Counted from the stretch's first letter, positions 1 through 13,257 are shown. The stretch is 64,000 nt of DNA from Stratiolaelaps scimitus (GCA_019614645.1 JABWDB010000001.1:15293501-15357500), one strand, 5' to 3'. Notes: generated by a model from the sequence alone, not told the origin. Program-made: numbers and translations.

Positions 1-1441
1 AATATCAAAACAAGAGGACAATGTTACCATGCTCAGTGGCCTATCAAATCTAATAGAAAATAGCCAATTTTGTCGCTTGCTGTTTCTCATCTAGGCTCTG
101 TGTAATTCGGCTTGCCTCAAATTGACCCTCAAGATGTGCTCAGGTCGAGGACACCCATCGGTAATTCATAGGATCGTGGCGGTTAGCTTTTTTCACAGTT
201 GTAATATTATGGAATACGTTTTGTTGCTTGCATTTCTATGGACACAAAAGGCTTCAATTTTCTAACGCAACATTTCGAAATGGCAGGCAAACAAAAGATG
301 CCGTCAATTAAAAGTCATTTTTCATCGTCTCGTAAAGTCGAAATCGACTCTGCTCTCATTCATCACCATATGACGTTGCGCCAGGATTGGTTCTCAGCGG
401 AGTTCTTGCCTTTACTCCCTTTGAACTCCTCTGACTGTAGTTATGTACGACTATGGTCAACACTAGATACAACAGTGGATCAATTTCCTGGTAACAATAG
501 CGCTGTAGGCCGGAACCATTGTTACTACGACTGTTATGAATGGCCGCAGAGCGACCGCGCCACATTGAGATATCGTTCCCGGAGTCCCGGGGCTCGCCTG
601 GGCTTGGTTTGCCCATATTATTGTCTTGACTCCACAACTCCGGGACGCGGCTTACATCGACTCCTCTAATCGGAGGGGAGCTCCGAACGGTACCGCACAC
701 CTGTGAAATCCCGTTGGGCGATCCTTTTTAGTCACAGCGAAACAGGGAGAGAAAGTCTCCCAGAACAGGAATTTGTCCGCGCTTGTGCCGACGAGACGTC
801 CACAGAACGCGTCCCTCGAAAAGGAAAAGATAGAATTGTATGGGGTGACAGTGGCTGGCTCGCCATTCACAAGTTCGAACCCACAGACGTCGATCTACCT
901 CATATGGGGGTTTATGGGCCTTTATGGGGGTAGAGTGCACATTTGGGGGACGGGGGGGGGAGGGGGTAAACGCCACAAGCATTGTCGACACTATAACACT
1001 GTCAGCACCAGCAATGCGTCGTTACGGTAGAGGGGAGCAGTTAAAGTCTGAGCGCGAGATGGGGGTGTGTGGGTCAGACTCGGTCAAAGATGATGCACGA
1101 AGCGAAAACGAGGTAAGCTGAGAAGTACGCGCGAGTTTGCTGCGATTGTTTGGGATCGTCTCGCCAGACGAACAGCAGCCGATCGATCCGACGACCCGTG
1201 CACCTGCAATGCACACCGGTGATGCCTCGGCATGCCGCGAGCTCTAGCAGCTCATGACAGGAGCGATGTCACAGAGCAGCCAATGTCAATCACTACGGGT
1301 CTGGCCTTCTCGTACCCTGTTAAAAAGACCGCCGGATTGGCCAGCCCTACCTAGTACACAGTGAAGAAGCACGTTGGTGGAGCGAATTGAATTGCCTTCT
1401 CGATGGATTAAATGACAGCTGACTCGCTTGAACGGGGCCAC

Positions 1442-1466
1442 ATATATATATATATATATATATATA
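1442..1466. repeat. (TA)n microsatellite
   Basis: Uninterrupted alternating AT for 25 bases. Confidence 0.95.
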
Positions 1467-3728
1467 CAGCGTCGTGCTGCAGGTCAGCGAGAACAGCGGG
1501 CGCGAAAGGGCGCGACTTAGAGCCGATTGATATTATAATCCTCCACGGCGACGGGTATTCTAAAGATGTGCTCTGTTTTGAAACCGGGTTACGCCTTGCT
1601 GCACGCAAAATGTTCAAATGAATGACGAGGTAGTGTTGGGCCAAGACATAAAATGGTTACAAGTGCCATCGACCTTTCCTTCCCCATTAAGATAAGTAGA
1701 CATCACACGTCAAGGTCACAGCGTCGTCAAGTCAATACAATCATTCGAGCTTGTTATCTTATTTGTAGTATTATGTTGGTATCCAGGTTTTTCGAGATTT
1801 TTATAGAAAAAAAGAGGTTCCGCGTTGCATTCAAACCCTGAGCTATGGATGAACTACTGAAGCGTAAAATTCTCGTGGATAGCTATGTATTTACGCGTTT
1901 CTCCTACAAGCGGTGCTATTGCTACGCCTGATTTAAGTTACTGGCAATTCGGGTATTCGTCACCCAATTAACCCCACCAGTCGAACTACTCGGCATCATG
2001 TTACATCCTGCTACATCTGTACTGTTATTTCAAGGTTAGCACGATCCTAGATCGAGATCCTTTAGAACAGGTGGTGCTGATGGTGTCGTCGACGGTGATA
2101 ATGATTGTCGTCAGCGTCTTGGTCGTCAGCGCCCCCCGTCGTCGTCGTCGATGACTTTTGTGTGTTTCGACTTCGAAAAACAACATCCGAAATAGCCGAA
2201 AACCCCGCTGAATTTTCGAATAAAGACCGGTGGATAGCGCGGATAAGCTGATAGAGCAGTCCAGCATGTACTCGTAGCAGCAGCGTACAATATCGAGGCG
2301 ATAATCGCCGCTCCTCGCGTAATCGATCGCACGTTGCGCCTGATGCTCAGCAGAGAGCACTGCTAAGTCTCCCCCCTCCCAACAAGGACACACACAGTCG
2401 TTCTATCATATATTGTATCTAGGGCTAAAAGGACGAGAGAGAGAGAGAACTTACACAGTTTAACTGCTACCTCAGTGGCGACTACCGGTGTAGTGTAGTG
2501 GCTGAACAGTAGGTAGACGAAGAAGAGCAGGGCGGAATCGGGTTGGCAGTGAACTCGTGAGGTGGCAACAATGGGAGCGATTAGCATTTCATTTCGTTCA
2601 TTGAATCGCGATAGCGAAGAGTCCCCTGTCGCCACCGCCACCGGCACCAAGCGCCGCAGTCACAGAAGGAGTGAGAGTCTGGTCCACTACCGTAGCTGTC
2701 TATACCCGTCTACTACGATCGGTCTCGAGCTGCAGCGAAGGTAGGCAGCAGTCGGGTAGTTTCGGCAGTTTCAATCGTGGCCCACGCCGATGATGATGAT
2801 GATGATGGGTGGTCACGTGCCGGGCACACTGCTTGCTGTGGGGCCTGTGTGAGTGTGCGCCGCTAGTTCGGGCTGCGGTGACACCGGGACGACCGACCGA
2901 CCGCCGCCGGCGACGACGACTCACTCTTCTGTACCAACAACGAATAAGAAAGCGAATAAGCAGGCTCATTTGCTTCGCGGTTTCCTTTAAACTTCTCGCT
3001 CGCTCGTTCGCTGTTTCGGAGGGTTACTTACCGCGTCGTCTATTGGTAGTCATCGTCACCGGAGTATCGCAGCAGTTGTAGGCAGCATCGCGGTCCGGAG
3101 CGCGTGTGCCTACCCAGCGAACACATAGGGAGACAGTGGGGGGCGGCGTGCGTACAATTCAATTCGTGTGTACCGCACAGTCCACATGATGTCCGCACAC
3201 GTTCGAATGTGAGCGACGCGATGCAGATCGTATGAATATACAAAGGCAGAACGGCTGATTGGAGCGCCATAACTCAATAGGTTGACGGACACATGGATCA
3301 GTATACAAATAAGCAGATCTGAGAACGATGAGAATCGAATTCTTCCCAACGAGTTTCGGATAGGGCTCGCTTATCTCGTTATTTTTTAGAGGGGGCAAAT
3401 GTCGACTATGTCGTCACTTACAGAAGACGCGCGATGGTCAACAAGTTTTGAACGCTAAGAAACGCAGGGTTATTCATACTGGTTAATTAACAATTTTCTA
3501 TATATTTATGGGTGTACTCTGATGTCCATGGAATTGCTAACAACTGAAATCTTGATAAATAGTCTTGGCCGCGCAACGATTGCAGCGCGCACTGTTGGTA
3601 CAGTTGCCGGAAAGTTGACGGAGTATTTGTTCATTTATCTAAAGAGAAGGCAGTTTGAATACATATCTATGACATCAAGGATGCCACCCTGAACCAGCTG
3701 GGATATCAGAGAGTGCGGTTTTCCATTA

Positions 3729-3729
3729 C

Positions 3730-3768
<39 letters not shown>

Positions 3769-3769
3769 C
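3729..3769. repeat. (TA)n microsatellite, interrupted once
   Basis: Alternating TA broken by one C. Confidence 0.93.
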
Positions 3770-4293
3770 TACATACTCCAGTAGTGGAGAACATCAGCGC
3801 CCCACAAAGGCTGCTGCAACAGCGATCCACCCCGGGCGGGTGGTAGCAGAATGATGGGCAATTGATTGGTGTTGCTGCTATCTCCAACGCTCGGGTGTCG
3901 GGGATCGGGTGTCTGACATTCTCAACGGGAAGGAGGTGATTGTTATCAATACATTGTTGCCTCCTCATCAATTGTGGCTCAATCTGAGCCACAAGCTGTT
4001 TCAGCTATAGCCTTAACCCCGCAGCGAGGATGAAGAAGAACACTTCATCACCACCTGATGGCTGTACTTAGTAACTCCAACTAAAGGTGGGATAAGCTTC
4101 TGAACTCGAGCATTAGCTTGAGCATTTCAAGCGCACATCGGCTCCGTTCAGGACATTGATTGACAATTAATGTAAATTTTCACCCTTATACATATATTGG
4201 ACATGAGATCATGTTGCCTCCACCGACATAGGATTTCTTTGATTGATTGCTCCGGGTTGCGGCATATTTGTCTACAGGTTAATTATAGATGAA

Positions 4294-4295
<2 letters not shown>

Positions 4296-4351
<56 letters not shown>
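4296..4351. repeat. Long (TA)n microsatellite
   Basis: About 28 TA units, just upstream of the Tc1 relic. Confidence 0.95.
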
Positions 4352-4353
<2 letters not shown>

Positions 4354-4570
4354 AATACACCGCGTACTGCCACATTCCCATGTGTCTCATTTTTTTCTCA
4401 ACCGCAAGTAGCACTGCCGTTCCGCTTTCAGTCATTCAGGTATATCACATTTCACGAATATTTGGTTATCTAACTCAGATGTAGACATTTGATATCAGAA
4501 ATAGTCGTTTTGAGGGTGCCTCCAAAGGATAGCCCACAGGAAGACCGATTTGGTCTTCGTAAAAGGGCGA

Positions 4571-5020
4571 ATGTATAGTCGTGCCTACGTTTCTATGTCG
4601 GGGGATTAACTTAGGAATCACGCCGAGAAGATCTGTGCTGAAAGATCCATCTTCCAGCAGGATAACGCCGCAGTTCATACGGCGAAGATCGTCAAGGAGT
4701 TCTTCGAAGCTCAAGACATACAGTTAATGAGCTGGCCCGCAAGCTCTCCACACTTGAATATTATAGAAAACCTGTAGAGCATCTTATCTAGAGCTGTTCT
4801 TCAAGGAGGCAAGCAGTATCAAACGCTACATAAGCTAAAAAAAGTTTTGATGGCCGAATGGAATGTTTTTTATCAAAACCTCATTAGTAAATTTTATAAA
4901 TCTATGCCCAGTGGATTAATTCCTGTTCTGGAGAACGGTACGGCTCGACAAAATACTAAATTTGTACAAACAATTGTAAGAGAACGATATTACAACTCAG
5001 TTGTGTTCGACAAACACTAA
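4571..5020 (+). pseudogene. Tc1-like (DD34E type) transposase, C-terminal relic
   Basis: The frame from about 4620 reads FQQDNAAVHTAKIVKEFF, then LMSWPASSPHLNIIENL, the second Asp and Glu regions of a Tc1-family transposase. The tryptophan after IIENL is now TAG, and the upstream part has another stop and drifts out of register. The open C-terminal tail (HKLKKVLMAEW, KSMPSGLIPVLENG) ends at TAA 5018-5020. The N-terminal half is missing or unrecognisable. It is inactive. Confidence 0.85.
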
Positions 5021-7540
5021 GTAGGTTATCCTTGTGGCTGCAAGAGTCACATTTTTCGTAACGAAAATAGAAGGACCAAAATTTCCGATCTGCTACCGAA
5101 GTTTCAACACATGCAGATCTATTATATATATATTCGACAAATGCGCATGATCACGAATTGAAGTCATCAACCAGAGCGGATGACTCGATCTCGTTTGATT
5201 TCACTCGGGAAGGACCTATCTCATCTTTTCACATGTGCATATTATCAGCGTTAGTATGAAGGATCCGTAAGATATCGCATGAAATCCTCAGCTGTGCCAC
5301 ATTCCCGTGGGCGTACGTGAATGAGGCCACATATCGAAGGAGTTCCGCGGTACTTCACGCAGCTTCATCTCGGAGCATCATCGCCTGCACACATTGAACG
5401 ATCGAAGCACCTCTTCCAAAACGAGATGAGTGGATCCGAGTACTACAATACCCGACATACATTGTCAGTCACTGACTGGCGTATGCAAATGTGAATCCTG
5501 TGGACTCTAATGCTCGTTGACCATCGTCGGGAGGAATTACTGTTCTGACAGGAGAAGCATCCCTCTATCATCTCATCGTCGTCGGTCGTTCTTCCGTTCT
5601 CCCAGCCCAGCTCAAGCACCCATCGATGTGATTCCGGTATCGGCGATGTCTGCCCCACTTCCAATGGTGAGCAGTACAGAGAGACGATGACTGTGAGAGA
5701 ATTTGCTGGGCCAGTCGGTCACGGGCGGTTTGAAGAAGCTCTTCAATAGCTGTTGCTTTTCCTGTGACCGGTGCAATAGTGATGACATACCTAATCCACT
5801 TCATATCTGCATCGTCGCCACGCACTCTCCCTCCCTCTCTCTCTCTCTCTGCATAGCCAAAGCAAGCAGCAAATCATACTGACTCCATGGTGGTACAGAT
5901 AGGTAACGATGAGATGGAAAATCAATCCATCTTTATCCGGCTAATGATGAACTTCACACACAGACACACATAGATATACATACATGCGAACATTTAGTGG
6001 ATCTACAAGTAAGACTGTTCGGTCGATAGCAACGATACATAAGGTTTCTGCTGAAGAGGAAATGCGCGTATAAATCTAGAATGCGCGCGAAGTACATATT
6101 TAGCTAAAGGATACACCACCATACTATTTAATACTACTGCCACAAGGCAACTTGAAGACGAAGGCCAATTCTGAGAAACACCACAATGTGGACCAGCACG
6201 GCGGAGGGGGATGGAGCAACAATGTCACAGTAGTCCTACGTAAGGCTACTCAGTACTCATCACCAGTATGTCTCTATCTATAAATGTGTGACTGTGTGTG
6301 TGTGTATATATGGACTTTGAGTTACACGACGTGGGCTCGCATGTAGCTCCAGCCATGAGCGTCAAAGGTAAAAGCGCAAATACGACATACAGCTTAGCCC
6401 AACATAGCATAGAGTCAGCGAAGAGGCAAAACCGACCGAAAAGCAGTGGTCTAGGGACTAAACCCTGCTAGCAGCTATATGTATTGTATGTGAGTGGATG
6501 AGAGGAACCGTCGGCGGTAGGGGTGTTAGCTCCCTGGCCGTGCTACCTGGTGTGGCAGAGTAATTTCCGTGGGAACCCCGAAGGGTAAATAAGGATTGAC
6601 CTCCTAAGCGGAGCAGGCCGGCGAATCAACCTAGCCTAGCCCCCAATTCTCGCCCGTCCTTGCTCCGCCGATGGGGAGAGTAGCGAACTAGTGTTGCTCG
6701 CTTGTGTAGACTCAATCGTGGCTCGTAGCCAGAACTCGGCGGGGAGGGACAACCACGGAGCAGGCTGTGGACGATCCGCATAGGGACAAATAGCTGCCGG
6801 CTACCCCGTCTCGATTGAGATTGACCGACCGACTGGCGACTCTAGACTAAATACTGAATACAGATCGAGTAAGACGATCCTTATTGGATAACTGCTTTTG
6901 GGTAGCCTCCACTAATGCTGCGAAGCTAGCATGAAGAATGAATGGGCGTTCTTAAGGTTTGTGTGTGAGTCCGTGTTGTAACACTCAAAATACAAGAAGC
7001 ACCTTTGCCGGACCAGAAGGACTTGAATTTTGCCATATGAAAAGATAATATATATATATATATATATACTGACATTGTAATCCAAGAAAATTAACCTGTG
7101 GCCGACTGTGTGAATAACGTCCCGGAGTTGTTCAAACTGCAGGAGGAACCGGAATCTTGAGCAGGGATGAGCAGGTATCACGCCTATATAGAATGGTACC
7201 CATTGACGTTTCTAATGCAGTTATACAATGCAGGTACAGTACTGGTATATATTTCCTCAGATGGACACTACGGATCCAGTTCAGTAGAATTTGTCTCAAT
7301 TTCAATTTCATTGTCTGTCTCTCTTTCGTCCCTCTTGTTTAATAACGTCTACAACTATCCAGTTCATCCCCTCGTACAGATGGGAATCGCAGCAATGCAG
7401 TCAGTCGCATAGTAGCAGTAGTACGTCTTCTATTTATGCCGTAGTCATAGTTTTCGCTTAGTGTTGCCTCTGCCCTTCGTGCTATTTTCGGCACGAAGTC
7501 ATAACTGAATGGTGGCGTCACCTGGTACAAAGTGATGACA
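5021..7540. other. No recognised gene; one unusual GC-rich segment
   Basis: Mostly unique AT-leaning sequence with a CA/TA run near 5960-5990. Positions 6480-6860 stand out as GC-rich, with stops in all frames and several short inverted repeats (GGTAG/CTACC around 6510-6550). Confidence 0.45.
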
Positions 7541-7563
7541 CTAAGTTTTCCCTGGGAGGACAG

Positions 7564-7883
7564 ATATCACTGCTGACGAGCTGGGTTTCCAGCTGAGTGG
7601 TCTTCAAAGCAAAATCGGAGTCGGTCTGATCGCTGGCTGGCTGGCCGCCTCGCTCGCTCTATCGGTCAGGCCTGGTGGGAGTGCGGACTGCCCGTCCTCT
7701 CCGAATATCTGTTCCGCTGAACCCCACTGGTTCACTCCCACCTACGACGACAGAGGAGAGCGGCGGGTATGTTCCCAGGAGTTCGAGCGTTGCCGGGAGC
7801 CTATACCGCCCCGGAAGACCTGCTTTTCACTAGACGCATCCGAACGGCGGCAATTCCCTCCACCTTCGAATACTGTACCTTAG
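7564..7883 (+). CDS. Open frame without start codon, hydrophobic segment then cysteines
   Basis: The frame is open from about 7545 to TAG at 7881-7883 with no ATG. A fair acceptor TTTTCCCTGGGAGGACAG| precedes it. The translation has a hydrophobic run, IGVGLIAGWLAASLALSV, followed by a region with six cysteines (ADCPSSPNIC, RRVCSQEFERC, KTCFSL). This would suit a terminal exon of a membrane or secreted protein. No partner exon was found, so chance in GC-rich sequence is quite possible. Confidence 0.2.
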
Positions 7884-7899
7884 TTCATGCAGGCCTTGA

Positions 7900-10178
7900 A
7901 TCTAGCACCGGGTGTCGATGTGCTACGACCACCGAGCGGGAGATACTTCTGGGGAAAACCCCATTGAGGAGAAAAAGAGGAGAGAGAGAGGGGCGCGCCT
8001 CGATGTATCTCATCGTTCGGTAAACGGCGATGCAGTAGCCTCTCAAACGATGGGTGGCGTGGCGACCACACTTCTATGAACGTGCCGACAAAGAGGCTCC
8101 CTCTGAGACCCTCTCATACACCTCTCCTGCGGACAAAATGAGTTCTGGAAGCTTAGCAGTAGAAGGCGGTGATACAACAGTGCTAATCTCATATTCACAG
8201 TGTTATCTATCTATATCGTATCGCGTGCATACTTCATCATCATCACATTGTTACATATCATCCTGCACTACGTCCTGGTAATGTTTTTGATATCAGCAGA
8301 TCGGGTTGTGTGCGGAAATTTCTTACGTGTGTGAGTTGTGCGCTTGCACCTAAGTCACGCGGACACACGCACACACATACGTAAGTAGCAATTAGACAAC
8401 CGTAACTTTACTGCATAGGCATTCCATCGTATAGGCACATATAGAATTCTATTACGACATCGTAGCAACCCAAACGATTTCTCCTACCGTCCAGCGACAA
8501 GTCACACCACACCGTCTGATTACCAGATCGGGGCAAAAAATTGTTCGAAGGAAATTGTATGCATCTCATACCCCAATGGGTGGTATGTAGAGGGCGATAT
8601 ACGGGTTCACCTAGATCGGGCATCGAATTGGGACAATTTCGCATTCGTCTACAGCCGTTCACCGTTTGGCTACCCCGGCATAAAGTATCAGCCGCCGACA
8701 GCATCTATATCATAGGATGTCGATGACCACACAGGTTGTACCGGACTGCCTTGCGAAGACGCCGTTCATGGCTTCTATGTCGCCTCCCTTTTTGTGGGGG
8801 GGTCGCTCCTCTATTGGCTGTCGTCAAACAAGATGCAACGAGCTCCCGAAGCAGCTCAGCTACTGAAACTAACCGAGCGTAAAAGTCTCCTTGCTCTCCC
8901 TCGCTCTCTCTCTTTCTCTCACACATACTCGCCGCTCCTCACTCGCTACGCCAGGGGAAGGGTGCTCCGTGCTGGATCCAAGCATTTGTCATCTGGGAAA
9001 AATCTCATTGAGCCGTACATCTGAGCGTCGAAGCACTGACAAGAAAGGAATTCTCGTTAGAATAGTTGCATCTCATCATCTCTCATCTAGAGATCTGTCT
9101 ACCAGGCCTCGGCTGAGCCACCCATTTTGCGCAAATTGAAGAATCTTTTATAAGATTTAAATGGGTGGAGTATTTTCTGGCTAGACCGCTTATGCATCTC
9201 TGAGTGGATCGTTATTGTCATTTTTTCCCGTCAATGCACAGTACCGTCGAAGCACTAGGATAGCACACTGCATGAGTAGTTGCAAAACACAAACAAAGAC
9301 ATACACGAATAACGAGCCGCATTGATTGCATTCATTTATCGAGTGAACGTCCGTAATTCCTGATCGTGTGAACAACAACTTCAATATAAAGTTAGCCAAC
9401 GCATGAAAGTTGCTTTGTCAATGATATTCGATGCAGGTCACCATTCAGTACTCTTTTGAAAACGACGCAGTCCTCATATCTCGTGATTATGTCAGTTTTG
9501 CCATTTATCATCGTTCTCACTCTGCTCCGAAATCGACACCTTCGAAGGTGTGATGACGGCAGTTCAAGGGGAATCCGGCGACAAGAAAACCTGCTGCAAC
9601 CGCTGCTGCAACCGTCACGAGGGAAGCCTGCAGTCGAAGCACACTGGGAAATTTCCATTTTGACTTGTTACACCATCGCACGCTTCAAGTAGCCGTACGC
9701 TTACAGATCGGCACGCTTACATGCACCCTGTACGCTTTCGTAGATTCGATTCTGAGCGAGAAATGCGAAGCGCCGCAGCTTCGTCCGATGACAGAGTGGA
9801 TATCGGCCGTGGGCTCAGCGCGATCAACACATCATGATCAACGCAGCCGCTGTTGGGCCTGTCGTAGGGGTAAGTCAGGTGGAAAATACGCTTTTGCCCG
9901 GCCAACCGCCAACCAACACTAACACTGTATCGTGTAGTCCAGGAGTCCCGTGCGGCCGAAATAGCGAGCAGTCTGACGGCTCATTGGACACGGCGCGCGC
10001 GCGTGAGGGGATTGGAAGCCCCAGTGATCGGTGAGCAGTCGAAATCGTCGACGAACAGAAAGTGTACTTAGCTAGAGGTCCTTTGATATGACAGAGACAT
10101 AACTTTGGCTAGGGCAGAGTTATAATAACTAACAGAGATTCTCAACACAGCGAAAGCTGTCTACTTAACCATTGCGTC

Positions 10179-10222
<44 letters not shown>

Positions 10223-10540
10223 TGTATAGTCTTGTCTGTGTATACTTTTGAAAATGTGCCTAAAGAATTACGAACTGGTTGCTATTACATAATAGATACC
10301 ATATAGCTTGAGTGACCATTAATCATTTTTCCAGAACGCCTACTGACAATTCGCATACGACTGCAGTAGTGACTCACTTCAAGTACAATATAACGAAACG
10401 AGTTTCCCTGATTATTATTCGACATCGGGCTAAGCAGACAGGCCTTACTCGAACAAGAAGGCATATTGGCAGAACGACTTAAAGTTTTCATTGAATTTTA
10501 CACAGCTTATAGCATACGGGCAAATAACGAATCTCCTGTT
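7900..10540. other. No recognised gene
   Basis: Contains GA/CT-rich runs (7975-7990, 8898-8920). At 9717-9905 both strands have splice-like signals around one open frame each. I cannot choose between them or name a product. The second LIM domain of the LMX1-type gene was sought here and not seen. Confidence 0.45.
10183..10221. repeat. (TA)n microsatellite
   Basis: About 19 uninterrupted units, to the left of the LIM exon. Confidence 0.95.
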
Positions 10541-10548
10541 CCACTTAC

Positions 10549-10759
10549 CGATCGTAGTCGCTCTTACAGAAGATACGCCGGTCTCTGGAATAGCACGAGG
10601 TGTCCAGATGCTGATGGCATACAGAGCACACAAGACAAGACTCGTGCCATGAGCTCTCTCGAACCTTCATAATGTACCGGTCAACGATGGGACGCTCGCA
10701 GCCGGAGCACGCCTCCAATCTACTGCCACCGTCGGACGGATTTTGCAGGTTCAGAATTC
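10549..10759 (-). CDS. Lmx1: LMX1-type LIM-homeodomain factor, LIM1 exon (partial gene)
   Basis: This exon gives 69 full codons and one split codon at each end. The LIM domain fits C-x2-C-x17-H-x2-C-x2-C-x2-C-x16-C-x2-D exactly (CSGC ... WHESC ... CKSD). [17 protein letters not shown] and [17 protein letters not shown] are closest to LIM1 of LMX1A/LMX1B and their fly relatives, which are nuclear developmental transcription factors with two LIM domains and a homeodomain. The donor CG|GTAAGTGG falls right after DYD, where LMX1 genes continue into LIM2. The acceptor CCGTCACCAG| is weak; a start at an ATG at 10805 in the same frame is the alternative. No LIM2 or homeodomain was found on the minus strand to its left, so the gene probably runs past base 1. 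Confidence 0.85.
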
Positions 10760-11828
10760 CTGGTGACGGTCGTAGTGCGCGAACGACAAAACAGATGTCA
10801 CACATTCATTGGTTAGTCTTAACAACGTTCGATTGGTGCCTTCATTTGTTGACTATGAATTAGCGAACAGTTTACCGTTGTAATAAACAAATACGAAAGA
10901 GTGATAGAATAGTTGAACTCGATTTTTGGAAATCCTTTGGTGAAATCGACGATCAGCTGCCACAGAATTCGATTAAGCGGTTCGCGAATTCGACACAATT
11001 TCGGTTCACGCAATTCGATTCAATGGTATCATTTGTTACAAGCACCAACAGATTATTAAGCGGACCCGAAGAAATTGTCTGAGCGTATTTCAATTTAATT
11101 TCGCTTGCAATCACGCTCGTATATCGTTTTCGAACATGCTTTGGGCCATCGTTCAACCTTCGAGCGACAGGAGGATGTCGATGTAATGAGTACAATATAT
11201 TTTATATATGTATTACATATTAAATGTTAATAATCTCGCCTTACGCCTTCATTATAATAAACGCCTAGCTTCACTGTTTCCTCTGTTCTCTCGCTCGCTC
11301 TCCTTGTCTCTAATCGTTCATATCTCTCAATCGCTATTGTCGACTTTTATTTCTTCCATACCCTTCGCTGTTCTTTGTACCGCCTGCACCCATCTGATGA
11401 GTAAAACGCCACATACAGAATACACGAGACGAGTCGTCGATGCTGGTTGGCCGGCAAAGCTAAGCCAGGCCAACTGTGGTTGCCAACGAAAACACTCGTC
11501 ACATCGTAAAAGACACTTGAGACACTTCCGAGATGACACCGCCCTGCCTCGGGCCAAGTAACCTCCTAGCCCAGACTATCTATCATATGACGGCGGCAGA
11601 GTGGCGTCGATGAAAGAGCAGTGCCAGGTAGCTATCATCATAAGTCAGTCGGTAGGTACGAAAGCAAAGCAAAGATTGGCGTCCGCGCTTAGAGATGAAA
11701 GAGTGTGGCCATCTCGGAGCCCTTCGTACGCTTCCCCTGTTTCCGAGTGCCGCGGAGTACACCGCAGTTGGCCGCAGCCGTCGATAGATGATGAAGCTGA
11801 CGTTGGGGCAGTGGCCTGGCAGGTATAC

Positions 11829-12011
11829 CTCGTAGCCGAGATGAGAGCACGGCGAGAGATGACGACGAACTAGTTGAGCCTCGAAACGACAAACGCACTT
11901 CTTCAGCGCTTCTTCTGAAGCGTGATCGACTTCCGGCGAAACATCCGGTGTCTTCAGATCTCTCGATCTCGTCGCCAACTTGCTGCTATGGTCTATGAGG
12001 TCGGCTCGCAT
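11829..12011 (-). CDS. Coding-like open frame with possible donor, unassigned
   Basis: In this GC-rich block the minus strand reads MRADLIDHSSKLATRSRDLK and continues through PDVSPEVDHASEEALKKC to a possible donor GGCTACGAG|GTATAC. Codon use is coding-like, but no upstream acceptor is convincing and other frames are open too. It lies between the acidic exon and the LIM exon on the same strand. It may be an alternative exon of that gene or chance. Confidence 0.22.
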
Positions 12012-12806
12012 TGTCGAATTCACTTCGCCAGGAGCGGTCACGGGTGGCGGGTGGCGGGACGGTCTGTTGTTATTATACTACTGATGCCGCCGCAATGGGT
12101 CGGTACCAGGCAAGGAGCAGCAGCTGCTGGGATCGTTGCAGTTTTTCTGCGTTGCAGGTAGCGTGGATGAGATCGAGTCACTTTAGCCACGAGCCCCTGA
12201 TATGCCTGAGGCTCGGGCCTGACAACCCCCGGCCTCCAGTCGACGTCTAGCTTGCCGAGGACAGGGCGGGAGGCAAGGCAGTCTTGCACTACCACTACTG
12301 CTACCTACCGGGTGTAGCTGTTCGCTTCGTAAAATTCATAGGATCTTTTCTAAACGACTGTGGCATTCTAGTGGCGTTCAGCGTTGCAACGACCCTTGAG
12401 AAGGAGGCGGGCGACGGCAAGGCGATAGCGCTTCTTCTCGTACTCGGCAAGTTGAGTCTCAGCTGAGAGCGAGCGGTGCAATGGACGAGTCGGTGGATGG
12501 GCCTCGTTGAGACGGTGATGGCTGTAGTCGCGGCTCGGCACTGACTCGAGTTGGGCTGGGGTTTGGGAGTTTTATTCATTTCAAACGGGGAAGGAAGCCC
12601 TAAGAGTCGAAACCCCTCAATAGCCACACCGGCTGCTACGCCAGCAGCCCACCGCCGTCGTCTTGGCCGCCGCCTCCGTGGCCTCTCTCGATATTCGGCT
12701 ATGCAAGGCGGAAGAAACAAGTCAAGGTTTCTGAAGTCTCGAGCTGGTGGGTATATTTCCTTCGAACTGTGCCTTCATAAAAGGCCCTGAAGTCCCAGAG
12801 CATGTG

Positions 12807-12830
12807 TATATATATATATATATATATATA
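12807..12830. repeat. (TA)n microsatellite
   Basis: 12 units after a GTG run. Confidence 0.93.
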
Positions 12831-13257
12831 CCGTCATTTCTTAATCAAATAAGCGTGGTCAACAGCCTTCAATTGTTCACCCTTTCTAAATAATTTGGTT
12901 CAACACGCTGCACTGAACATTGTCTGGGCATTGCAGTTCATTTTCAGTTATTGCTATGTTCAATAGGGTGCCTTATAGTAGAATGTTTTAGCAGCACACT
13001 GGTTAAGCAGAAGTAGGATTAAGGTGTTGATGCCTCAGGAATAAAATATATCGAAACTATTCTCGTAATCTATGGGGCGACCAGCGGTTTGCTTCAAAAT
13101 TCCTTAAGGTGACGTGGCCCAGAAGGCATCTTTAGTAAAATATAATATTTGGACAGCAATATGCTGCCGCAGCTAAGAGAAGTTATCCAGATAGACAGGT
13201 TAGCAAGACATGTTAGCTTGGCCTATATGACCTATATAGGTTTGTATGTACCCAATG

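Larger units (their letters stand above)
1..4560. other. No recognised gene
   Basis: A 143-codon plus ORF at 238-669 starts with ATG but overlaps a minus ORF and resembles nothing I know. A GC-rich block with GAT/CGT short repeats at 2.1-3.2 kb (for example 2789-2806, GAT units) looks promoter-like without an attached exon. Otherwise microsatellites and unique AT-leaning sequence. Confidence 0.5.

Noticed and set aside
238..669. 143-codon ATG-initiated plus-strand ORF near the left edge
   Set aside because: A minus-strand ORF of similar length overlaps it, codon choice is not distinctive and no motif is recognisable. Too weak to call.
3040..3270. Minus-strand Cys-rich frame (CGLCGTHELNC, APHCLPMC) considered as LIM2 of the LMX1-type gene
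   Set aside because: The Cys/His spacing does not fit a LIM domain and none of the conserved LIM2 residues are present.
11394..11440. CTGATGAG resembling a hammerhead ribozyme core
   Set aside because: The required GAAA after stem II and the closing stems are absent.
12301..12720. 139-codon minus-strand ORF rich in Arg and Pro
   Set aside because: Low-complexity translation of GC-rich DNA; an equal ORF exists on the other strand and there is no splice or start support.
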